In this document: piece by piece, positions 54,399 through 61,375 of the stretch
How positions within the stretch are numbered: the first letter of the stretch is position 1
How the letters are laid out: every line of letters begins with the position of its first letter
Assembly: GCA_902566365.1 (NCBI GenBank)
Contig: CACFIH010000003.1
Span: forward strand, 62,001 to 126,000
Length of the DNA: 64,000 nucleotides
From: an uncultured Pelagibacteraceae bacterium
GTDB lineage: Bacteria > Pseudomonadota > Alphaproteobacteria > Pelagibacterales > Pelagibacteraceae
Direction of reading: 5' to 3'
The notes under the pieces: generated by a model
The model's input: the letters and a program-made list of their open reading frames with translations, nothing else
Told to the model about the DNA's origin: nothing
Databases searched by the model: none
Made by a program: the position numbers and the translations under genes

Positions 54399-55724
54399 TT
54401 AACAATCTAGAGTATTTTGTCTTTCCCACTTGGTTATAGGTTTCGACTTATCAAATTTATCTAAACTTTCAAATTCTTTAATTTCTGTGCTTCGAAGTTT
54501 TATGTAGCTATCGATTACATCAGCACTAAAAGCCTCGTTCATTTCTTTATTTTGTTTTAATTTTTTTAACGATTGATCTAGCTCATCAGGAAGTTTTGGC
54601 AGATTTGGATATTTTGCAAAATCTTTATACATATTACAATCAAGAGGCTTTCCAGGATCTATTTTGTTTTTAATACCACTAATTCCAGCGGCAAGAACAC
54701 TTGCTTGCAGTAAATAAGGGTTAGCAGATCCATCCATTAATCTTAATTCAAACCTTCCTGGATCTGGAATTCTAACCATATGAGTTCTGTTATTACCAGT
54801 ATAAGATATACTGCTTGGTGACCACGATGCACCTGACTTTGTTGGTGGTGCATTAATTCTTCTATAACTATTTATTGTAGGATTGAAAAAAGCAGACAAA
54901 GATGAAGCATGTTTTATTACCCCACCTAAAAAATTATATGCCATTTTACTAAGACCTAACTCATTAGACTTATCCAAAAATTTATTTTTCTTTCCATCCC
55001 ACACAGAAATATGGGCATGACAACCATTTCCTGTTAAATTCTCAAATGGTTTAGGCATAAATGTAGCTCTTAAACCATGTTTTTCAGCAATAGTTTTTAC
55101 CATATATTTAAAAAACGTATGTCTGTCTGCTGTCTTTAAACAATCTGAGTAATCCCAATTCATTTCAAATTGACCATTAGCGTCCTCGTGATCATTTTGA
55201 TAAGGACCCCATCCCATTTCAATCATACAGTCACAAATTTCTTTAATTAAATCATATCTTCTCATTAAGGCTGATTGATCATAACAAGGTTTTGATTGAG
55301 TATCTCTTGGATCAGCAATGGAGTTTCCATCAGGAGATATTAAAAAATATTCACACTCCACACCAGATTTCATAGTCAATCCTTGTTTTGAGAGTTTTTT
55401 AATTTGTTTCTTCAACATTATTCTTGGAGAGGCATCTACAGGTTTTCCATTCATCCAAAGATCTGATGCAAGCCAACCAACTTCTTTGTTCCAAGGTAAT
55501 TGGATTAAACTATCTGGATCTGGAATTCCAAACATGTCTGAGTCTGCAGGTGTCATATCTAACCAAGCAGCAAACCCTGCAAATCCTGCGCCGGTTTCTT
55601 GCATATCTTTTATTGCATGTGCTGGTACTAGTTTTGATCTAAGCACTCCAAATAAATCAACAAAGCTTATCAAAAAATATTTAATTTTTTTTTCTTTAGC
55701 AATTTTAAATAAATTTTTTGGCAT
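54399..55724 (-). CDS. glnT: Type III glutamine synthetase (GlnT) / gamma-glutamylmethylamide synthetase family
   Basis: ATP-dependent ligase joining glutamate to ammonia, or to methylamine in GMAS relatives. Metal and substrate motifs are intact: SGVECEYFLI, NDHEDANGQFEMNW, GNGCHAHISVW, INSYRRINAPPTKSG and GRFELRLMDGSANPYLLQA. The start FLISFVDLFGVLRSKLVP and 441-aa length fit the GlnT/GMAS group. The Mgs-like trio about 3-7 kb away makes methylamine plausible as substrate, but GS and GMAS cannot be told apart by eye. It lies 17 bases after a tiny membrane protein gene and one base before the ammonia-lyase. Confidence 0.88.
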   Translation of the reverse strand: MPKNLFKIAKEKKIKYFLISFVDLFGVLRSKLVPAHAIKDMQETGAGFAGFAAWLDMTPADSDMFGIPDPDSLIQLPWNKEVGWLASDLWMNGKPVDASPRIMLKKQIKKLSKQGLTMKSGVECEYFLISPDGNSIADPRDTQSKPCYDQSALMRRYDLIKEICDCMIEMGWGPYQNDHEDANGQFEMNWDYSDCLKTADRHTFFKYMVKTIAEKHGLRATFMPKPFENLTGNGCHAHISVWDGKKNKFLDKSNELGLSKMAYNFLGGVIKHASSLSAFFNPTINSYRRINAPPTKSGASWSPSSISYTGNNRTHMVRIPDPGRFELRLMDGSANPYLLQASVLAAGISGIKNKIDPGKPLDCNMYKDFAKYPNLPKLPDELDQSLKKLKQNKEMNEAFSADVIDSYIKLRSTEIKEFESLDKFDKSKPITKWERQNTLDC

Positions 55725-55741
55725 AACTTAAGTTAACACAA

Positions 55742-55900
55742 TTATTTTAAAAAAGATAAAATTGTTTCTTTATAAAAAATTAAATTTACAACAATAATTA
55801 TAACTACTGCTATAATTGCGCCATACTTTGCTTTAGGAAAAGCTACACCTCTCATCTTACTTGGTCTAAGTTCCTCTTTATCTTTGTTCTCTTCTGACAT
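55742..55900 (-). CDS. Small single-span membrane protein (52 aa) upstream of glutamine synthetase
   Basis: The track ORF of 72 aa begins upstream at 55960, but those codons read through a terminator hairpin and give an unlikely sequence. ATG at 55900 yields MSEENKDKEELRPSKMRGVA followed by a membrane helix (about 26-46, YGAIIAVVIIIVVNLIFY). No good ribosome binding site is visible, since the T-tract of the terminator precedes the ATG. It lies between the 76-aa protein and glnT, all on one strand. Function unknown; a helper of Amt or of membrane-associated GS is conceivable. Confidence 0.55.
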   Translation of the reverse strand: MSEENKDKEELRPSKMRGVAFPKAKYGAIIAVVIIIVVNLIFYKETILSFLK

Positions 55901-55905
55901 ATGAC

Positions 55906-55937
55906 AAAAAAAGGGCGCCACAAAAGTTGTAGCGCCC
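55906..55937 (-). terminator. Intrinsic terminator after the amt unit
   Basis: On the minus strand, GGGCGC and GCGCCC form the outer stem (55932-55937, 55913-55918), with a four-pair TTGT/ACAA extension after one mismatch and a 3-base loop, followed by T7 (55912-55906). It lies 17 bases past the stop of the 76-aa gene and partly separates amt expression from glnT. T6 on the other side makes it possibly bidirectional. Confidence 0.85.
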
Positions 55938-55953
55938 AAATTTTTTAATTTAA

Positions 55954-56184
55954 TTACCAATCAGTAATATTGCTTTTATGGTCATTTGGACCATGTCTTT
56001 TCCTTGCTAATCTTTCTAGCTCATCACTCTCAGATTTAGCGGTTAAAACATGCCAACCAATCCATATAATTATAGCAAGTATTACTAATAGTCCTTCACT
56101 AGATCCAGCACCAGGATAAATTGCACCAGCAACTTCCTCTGCTGGTTTATTCAGGTGATCAATCCAATTTGTAACTGTCGCCAT
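55954..56184 (-). CDS. Small single-span membrane protein (76 aa) directly downstream of amt
   Basis: The protein has a hydrophilic N-terminus (MATVTNWIDHLNKPAEEVAG), one membrane helix (about 30-48, EGLLVILAIIIWIGWHVL) and a charged tail (SESDELERLARKRHGP). A very strong ribosome binding site, AGGAGG, lies in the 12-base gap after amt, indicating efficient translation. No PII (glnK) gene is present, the usual partner at this place. I do not recognise the family. The tail could contact the cytoplasmic face of Amt or glutamine synthetase; this is inference. Confidence 0.75.
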   Translation of the reverse strand: MATVTNWIDHLNKPAEEVAGAIYPGAGSSEGLLVILAIIIWIGWHVLTAKSESDELERLARKRHGPNDHKSNITDW

Positions 56185-56196
56185 ATTATTCCTCCT

Positions 56197-57597
56197 TTAC
56201 CTGGTTGCTGATGCAACTGCTTTCTCGTCAGATTTAGCAGTCTCCATCATTTCATAGTCTAGTCCAGCTATTTCAGCTTCACGCGGAATTCTTAATTTAC
56301 CCATTCCGTGTAATACTTTTGCGATGATATAGCCTGGTATTAATCCTAGAACAAAGAACATAATTATTGCTCCTAAGAACATACCCAAAGGATTTATTGA
56401 TGCATAAGTAGTTCCGTCCCACATAGCTCCAACACTGTAACCAGATGATGGATAACCATTTAAAACAAAACCACAAATTACAAGACCTATAAATCCTGCA
56501 TAACCGTGTACTGCAACAGCACCAACTGCATCATCGATCTTGAACTTACGTTCAACCCAATAATGTAATTTGTACGATAGCACAACTCCGATCATACCTA
56601 TGATCATTGATTGAATTGGATGATATAAATCATTTCCAGCTGAAGCACATATGATACCTGCTAGTCCACTTGAGTAAGTCCAGAATGGATCGCCTTTTGC
56701 AATCCAGTATCCAGCTAATAATCCTCCTGATAGTGACATCAAGAAGTTAAAAGTAATACCGCTAAGTGTAGTAGGCGTTACATAAATGTTTGTAGCCGTC
56801 CAATAAGATATACCTTCCATACCGTATTCTGGGCCAAGATCAAATATTGGAATGTTACATGCCGCGTAGAATCCCCAGAAACCAGTATAAATTAGAAATA
56901 ATCCAATTGTTACAAGCCAAGGATTTCTTGGTCCAATATTTCTTGGTTCACCACTTGATGAGAACTTCCCAATTCTTGGACCCAAAACCATTAGCACACC
57001 TAAAGCAAATCCACCAGCAATTGCGTGAATTACTCCTGATGCATAGGCATCATGGTACCCTAAAATTTTAAGCATCCAACCATCAAAGTGCCATCCCCAT
57101 GCAGCATCAATTGTCCAGAATACTGAACCTATTGCTATTGCTAAAATACCAAATGCAAAAGTAGTTATCCTTTCAATTATTGCTCCAGAGACTATTGAGG
57201 CAGCAGTCCAAGAAAATAATAAAAAGGCAGCCCAGAAAACACCATTAATGTGATCTCCAAGATTAACCGCCATAATATCACTTGTTGGTACTTGCCACAT
57301 TGCACTAAACAAAGTTTCATCAGTTATTAATGCTGTACTTTCGTTCATTATTGAAGGCGCTATCCCTGGTCCTGTTGGGAAAGCCCAATAAATCCACCAA
57401 CCAAATAAAAACCAAGTTACTGTTACCAAGGGGATCAGCATTGTGTTTTTCATAAGAGTATGTTGATGGTGTTTGTATCGAGAAGCTCCAACTTCATACA
57501 TACAGAAGCCAACGTGTATTAAAAACATTAGCACCACTGTTATCCAGTAGTAAAATTCTGTAAATATGGTTGTAAGAGCTCCTAACTGATCAGTCAT
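56197..57597 (-). CDS. amt: Ammonium transporter (Amt family)
   Basis: Trimeric ammonium channel/transporter, 466 aa with about eleven membrane helices and an outside N-terminus. The twin pore histidines are in ASGVIHAIAGGFALG and GAVAVHGYAGFIG, and the Amt-type ITTFAFGILAIAIGSVFWT and NPWLVTIGLFLIYTGFWGF are present. A GGAGG ribosome binding site precedes the ATG. The 124-base upstream spacer holds several inverted repeats. No glnK/glnB adjoins it; SAR11 genomes are known to lack PII and to respond to nitrogen limitation without it. Two small membrane protein genes and glnT follow. Confidence 0.96.
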   Translation of the reverse strand: MTDQLGALTTIFTEFYYWITVVLMFLIHVGFCMYEVGASRYKHHQHTLMKNTMLIPLVTVTWFLFGWWIYWAFPTGPGIAPSIMNESTALITDETLFSAMWQVPTSDIMAVNLGDHINGVFWAAFLLFSWTAASIVSGAIIERITTFAFGILAIAIGSVFWTIDAAWGWHFDGWMLKILGYHDAYASGVIHAIAGGFALGVLMVLGPRIGKFSSSGEPRNIGPRNPWLVTIGLFLIYTGFWGFYAACNIPIFDLGPEYGMEGISYWTATNIYVTPTTLSGITFNFLMSLSGGLLAGYWIAKGDPFWTYSSGLAGIICASAGNDLYHPIQSMIIGMIGVVLSYKLHYWVERKFKIDDAVGAVAVHGYAGFIGLVICGFVLNGYPSSGYSVGAMWDGTTYASINPLGMFLGAIIMFFVLGLIPGYIIAKVLHGMGKLRIPREAEIAGLDYEMMETAKSDEKAVASATR

Positions 57598-57623
57598 ATT
57601 TTCCCTCCATATTTGTTTAAGAA

Positions 57624-57694
57624 ACCCTATAAAATTTCAGAGGGTGTGACAAACGAAACAATCTTCTAAAACCTAGTAAAGACAAGAGGTTTTA
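57624..57694 (-). promoter_or_regulatory. Hairpin-bearing leader region of amt
   Basis: Two inverted repeats lie upstream of amt: TAAAACCT/AGGTTTTA (57667-57674, 57687-57694, loop 12) and the shorter ACCCT/AGGGT (57624-57628, 57641-57645, loop 12). No convincing promoter pair could be fixed. They may be a structured 5' leader or an operator for nitrogen control. Weak evidence, noted because amt control without PII is of interest. Confidence 0.35.
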
Positions 57695-57715
57695 AAAAAA
57701 AATCAACTTTTGATT
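57694..57715 (-). terminator. Weak terminator of the Mgs-like operon
   Basis: On the minus strand, AATCAA/TTGATT (57715-57710, 57706-57701) with a 3-base loop runs into T9, starting 7 bases after the stop of the 138-aa gene. The stem is short and AT-only, so read-through into amt is likely. Confidence 0.5.
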
Positions 57716-57721
57716 GAGTGT

Positions 57722-58138
57722 TTAAAATTTTAAGTATGCTTTTTTCAAATCAACAAGAGGATGCTTTGGAGACATTTGGAACTTTACTAAAAGTTCTCTT
57801 GCTATCATGTCTCTATCTTGTTGATTATTTGGTAGTTTAATTGATTTAGGAATTGTAACCCAACCATTAGCATTTCTACAAAAAACTGCTGGTCTTCCTT
57901 CTTCATAACCCATGTGAACATCTTCGAGCCAATTAAGATCATCCCAACCCATTGCCTCAACATATTTTTTTAAAAAAGGAGTTATTTTATTATAGTCTGG
58001 AAGAAGATTAACATCGTATCTATAACCAATAGATTGACCAATCATCTTTTCTCTAGCTGTCTCTTTTTTCTTCCCAAGCTGCTGATCCTTTACAATAACT
58101 GATTTTGAAACTTTCTTTTTATTTTTTTTCTTAGACAT
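57722..58138 (-). CDS. Unknown 138-aa protein at the end of the Mgs-like operon
   Basis: I do not recognise this protein. It begins with a lysine-rich tract (MSKKKNKKKVSKS), then a compact domain with IGYRYDVNLLPDYNKITPFL, VEAMGWDDLNWLED and AVFCRNANGWVTIPKSIKLP, ending in MSPKHPLVDLKKAYLKF. It has no signal peptide or membrane segment. It starts 8 bases after the FMN subunit gene, so it is almost certainly cotranscribed with the mgsABC-like genes and may be an accessory subunit. The FMN subunit has a similar poly-lysine start, hinting at parallel N-terminal features. Confidence 0.8.
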   Translation of the reverse strand: MSKKKNKKKVSKSVIVKDQQLGKKKETAREKMIGQSIGYRYDVNLLPDYNKITPFLKKYVEAMGWDDLNWLEDVHMGYEEGRPAVFCRNANGWVTIPKSIKLPNNQQDRDMIARELLVKFQMSPKHPLVDLKKAYLKF

Positions 58139-58146
58139 ATTTACAT

Positions 58147-59565
58147 TTAAATTTTATGAAAGTTATCAACCCCAACAGTGTAATTAGTACCCGCTAAAGG
58201 AACTTTTGCTAAAGCAGAAGCCTCAGAGGTAAGCGCTGCTAAATCCTCAGGTTCTAAAGAGTGTATATTTGTTTTTCCACACGCTCTAGCTAATAACTGG
58301 GCTTCAAGTGTCATTGAATGTAAATAATTATATACTCTCAAAGCTGCGTCGTCAGGATTTAATCTTGCTCTCAATTTTGGATCTTGTGTAGCAACTCCCA
58401 CAGGGCATCTTCCGGTATGACAGTGATAACACTCACCAGCTTTTACACCCATTTCTTTTTCGAAATTAGCCTCTGGAATATCTTTGTTACAGTTAAGCGC
58501 AATCATAGAGCCTGTACCAATAGCTATTGCATCTGCACCTAAAGCTAATGCTTTCGCCATGTCAGCACCATCTCTGACGCCACCAGCATAAATTAAAGTG
58601 ACTTTTCCAGTTTTTCCAACATCGTCCAAAGCTCTTCTTGCTTCTCTAATGGCCGCAATACCAGGAATACCAGTGTTTGCAGCAGCGATGTGCGGGCCTG
58701 CTCCTGTAGATCCTTCCATTCCATCTAAATAAATTGAGTCAGGATCACATTTTGCAGCCATACGAACATCATCATAAACCTTTGATGCACCTAATTTTAA
58801 TTGAATTGGAACTTTATTTTTTGTTAGCTGTCTAAGCTCTTCTACTTTTAATGCTAAGTCATCTGGACCTAACCAGTCAGGATGTCTTGCTGGAGATCTT
58901 TGATCAATACCTGATGGCAATGATCTCATTTCAGCAACTTGGTCAGTTACTTTCTGACCCATTAGGTGACCACCCATTCCAACTTTTTGTCCTTGACCGA
59001 TAAAGACTTCTATTCCATCAGCTAGTTGAGCATGATGTGGGTTAAATCCATATCTTGATTGAATACATTGATAAAACCATTTTTCAGAATATCTTCTTTC
59101 ATCTGGTATCATTCCACCTTCACCTGAACATGTTGCGCTACCTGCCATTGTAGCTCCTCTTGCTAATGCAGTTTTTGCTTCATAAGACAAAGCACCAAAA
59201 CTCATACCAGTAATATAAACTGGAATATCTAATTCAATTGGATTTTCACATCTTGGTCCGATAACAGTTTTAGTTTCACATTTTTCTCTGTAACCTTCGA
59301 TTACAAACCTAGTAAGAGTTCCCGGTAAGAAAACTAAATCATCAAATGTTGGAATTTTTTTCATCAATGCCATTCCACGCATTCTGTATCTTCCTAACTG
59401 AGATTTAATATGAATATCGTCAATCACCTCTGGTGTGAAAATAGCATTATGACCTAATAAACTTTTATTTCTGCCACCGTTAGAACTTAAATGGACGTCA
59501 GCTTTTCCACCTACGTTACCATTAGTTTTTAATTTACCATTTTTTTTCTTTTTTTTCTTAGCCAT
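58147..59565 (-). CDS. mgsC: Glutamate-synthase-like FMN-binding subunit (MgsC/GlxD type)
   Basis: This is the FMN/Fe-S catalytic domain of glutamate synthase as a separate protein. Visible are YITGMSFGALSYEAKTALA, GEGGMIPDERRYSEKW, IQLKLGASKVYDDVRM, IYLDGMEGSTGAGP, IYAGGVRDGADMAKALALGA and the Fe-S cysteines ECYHCHTGRCPVGVATQ (C-x2-C-x4-C). In the N-methylglutamate pathway it makes N-methylglutamate from glutamate and methylamine; in rhizobia it is GlxD. The ATG at 59565 overlaps the mgsB stop (TGATG) with AAGGAG upstream; the track TTG start is 3 bases earlier. Substrate is inferred from the family. Confidence 0.88.
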   Translation of the reverse strand: MAKKKKKKNGKLKTNGNVGGKADVHLSSNGGRNKSLLGHNAIFTPEVIDDIHIKSQLGRYRMRGMALMKKIPTFDDLVFLPGTLTRFVIEGYREKCETKTVIGPRCENPIELDIPVYITGMSFGALSYEAKTALARGATMAGSATCSGEGGMIPDERRYSEKWFYQCIQSRYGFNPHHAQLADGIEVFIGQGQKVGMGGHLMGQKVTDQVAEMRSLPSGIDQRSPARHPDWLGPDDLALKVEELRQLTKNKVPIQLKLGASKVYDDVRMAAKCDPDSIYLDGMEGSTGAGPHIAAANTGIPGIAAIREARRALDDVGKTGKVTLIYAGGVRDGADMAKALALGADAIAIGTGSMIALNCNKDIPEANFEKEMGVKAGECYHCHTGRCPVGVATQDPKLRARLNPDDAALRVYNYLHSMTLEAQLLARACGKTNIHSLEPEDLAALTSEASALAKVPLAGTNYTVGVDNFHKI

Positions 59566-60419
59566 CAAATCGCTCCTTTTTTCTCAGTAGGTTCTAAGTT
59601 ATCGTAATTCCAAAGTTTTTTACCTGCTACAATTTTTTTCATTTTACTTACATCAAAATTTTCACCGATCTCAGCAACCTTTAATTTTCTCTTTAACCAA
59701 TCTTGATCACTTCTAGTCAACTCGGCATCTACAGCATCACTACCATAAGAGCCAATTTCTCCACCTACGAAAATTGTCCCATCATACATCGAATCACCTA
59801 AATTTATACCGACATCACCTAAGATGATGATCCTTCCTCGCTGCATCATAAATCCAGTAAATGCACCCGCATCACCACCTATTATTATTGTGCCACCTTT
59901 CATATCAATACCTGTTCTTGCACCAACACTACCTTTACAGATTAAATCACCACCTCTTATAGCAGCTCCAAAACAGGATCCGGCATTTTTCTCAATTACA
60001 ACTTTACCTGCCATCAAATTTTCTGCACAAGACCATCCAACTCTTCCATTGATTCGAACTATTGGACCATCACATGAACCCATTCCAAAATATCCTAAAC
60101 TCCCTTCAAAGATTAAATTTAATTTATTTAAAATACCAACACCTAAACTATGTTTTCCTTGAGGGTTTTTAATTACAATTGTTCCATAACCTTGTCCCAT
60201 CAAATTATCTATTTCTTTATTTGCTTCTGCAGCAGTCATATCTTTAACATCGAGGTCAGTTCTCTTGTTAAAGTCAACATCATGAGTTCCAAAATAATAG
60301 AAATTTTCTGCTTCATCAGGATTGAAAAATTTTTGTTGTGTTCGACCTGTTAAAACTTCAGTGTGCATACCCATAGCTTGGGCTTTAGTTTTTTTGGAAG
60401 CACTTTTTATATTTGCCAT
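59565..60419 (-). CDS. mgsB: Glutamate-synthase-like GXGXG-domain subunit (MgsB/GlxC type)
   Basis: The 284-aa protein is a right-handed beta-helix like the C-terminal domain of glutamate synthase, with repeated GxGxG-type turns: SLGYFGMGSCDGPIVRINGR, GSCFGAAIRGGDLICKGSVG, GMKGGTIIIGGDAGAF-type repeats and IILGDVGINLGDSMYDG. It is a structural subunit between the amidotransferase and FMN subunits. The ATG overlaps the end of mgsA by 13 bases, with GGAGAGG upstream. The stop overlaps mgsC. The ATP-grasp-free, three-gene split is the MgsABC/GlxBCD arrangement. Confidence 0.87.
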   Translation of the reverse strand: MANIKSASKKTKAQAMGMHTEVLTGRTQQKFFNPDEAENFYYFGTHDVDFNKRTDLDVKDMTAAEANKEIDNLMGQGYGTIVIKNPQGKHSLGVGILNKLNLIFEGSLGYFGMGSCDGPIVRINGRVGWSCAENLMAGKVVIEKNAGSCFGAAIRGGDLICKGSVGARTGIDMKGGTIIIGGDAGAFTGFMMQRGRIIILGDVGINLGDSMYDGTIFVGGEIGSYGSDAVDAELTRSDQDWLKRKLKVAEIGENFDVSKMKKIVAGKKLWNYDNLEPTEKKGAI

Positions 60420-61351
60420 ACTTTTACCTCTCCATCGAATGGGTCATAAGTATCAATTTCTTGTGGTAAAATTGATCGAATTGCTATTTCTTCAGAACCC
60501 ATTGCTACCAAATCATCAGACTCATACAAAACTAAAGGTTTAGCAGCCATAGTATCTTTTGCCATACCTAAAGAGTCTTTTGTAGCTACAAAATAAGTAA
60601 AGACACCATCTAATCCAGTTAAAGACTCTTTCATGCCTTCTTCTAGAGATGCCCCATCTCTCATTTTTTCTGCTAGATAAACAGCAATAAGTTCTGAGTC
60701 ACACTCAGACATAAATCTCATTCCTTTATTTTCTAGAGCCCTTCTATTATTCCAATAATTTGTAAGCTGACCATTATGAACAACTGATACATCGCTAAAC
60801 GGATAACCCCAGAATGGATGAGCAGATTTGATATCTACACCGGACTCAGTTGCCATTCTTGCATGCCCAATTGCGTGAGTACCAACAAGTTTATCTAAAT
60901 TATATCTATCACAAACCATCTTAGCATTTCCGAGATCTTTAATTACTTCTAATGATTTACCCATTGAAAGTATTTCTACTCCAGGAATACTCTCAATCTT
61001 TTGTGAAAATTCTAATAAATCTTTTTTATCATATTCTATTTCATATCTTAATGAGTAGGGGAGTATTCTTTCATCTTTGATAATTTTTGCACCCATTTCA
61101 TTTAGATAACTATCAACAATTTTTTTTCTTTCATCATAAACAGACACATCTTCAGCAACTGATGTGCTACCTTCACCAACGTTTTCTCCAACTTTAAAAC
61201 GCATGATAAAATTTTTTCCATCAGTATCTCCGTATAAAGCATAACCTGTAGAGTCTTCTCCTCTATGTTTTAGAGCTTGCAACATACCTTGAAGCTCATG
61301 ACCAACTTTCGAAGATTTCCCTCTATGAATTAATCCCGCAATTCCACACAT
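60407..61351 (-). CDS. mgsA: Class II glutamine amidotransferase subunit (MgsA/GlxB type)
   Basis: An N-terminal nucleophile amidotransferase of 314 aa. Cys2 in MCGIAGLIHRGKSS is the nucleophile, with LKHRGEDSTGYALYG, IGHARMATESGVDI, VVHNGQLTNYWNNR and FMSECDSELIAVYLAE completing the glutaminase pocket. It would release ammonia from glutamine for the FMN subunit, or bind an alternative amide. It follows the second GS-family gene after 24 bases with an AAAGAGG ribosome binding site. Together with MgsB and MgsC it equals a split GltB. Confidence 0.9.
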   Translation of the reverse strand: MCGIAGLIHRGKSSKVGHELQGMLQALKHRGEDSTGYALYGDTDGKNFIMRFKVGENVGEGSTSVAEDVSVYDERKKIVDSYLNEMGAKIIKDERILPYSLRYEIEYDKKDLLEFSQKIESIPGVEILSMGKSLEVIKDLGNAKMVCDRYNLDKLVGTHAIGHARMATESGVDIKSAHPFWGYPFSDVSVVHNGQLTNYWNNRRALENKGMRFMSECDSELIAVYLAEKMRDGASLEEGMKESLTGLDGVFTYFVATKDSLGMAKDTMAAKPLVLYESDDLVAMGSEEIAIRSILPQEIDTYDPFDGEVKVWQI

Positions 61352-61375
61352 ATACTTTTCCTCTTTCCGTATTTT

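Noticed and set aside
55318-55731. 137-aa plus-strand ORF antisense to glnT
   Set aside because: It lies entirely opposite a well-supported gene and shows no recognisable domain.
55901-55960. 20-residue N-terminal extension of the 52-aa protein in the ORF track
   Set aside because: These codons run through a clear terminator hairpin; ATG at 55900 gives a sensible membrane protein.
59824-60162. 112-aa plus-strand ORF opposite mgsB
   Set aside because: Its proline/isoleucine pattern mirrors the antisense of the GXGXG repeats; a shadow.
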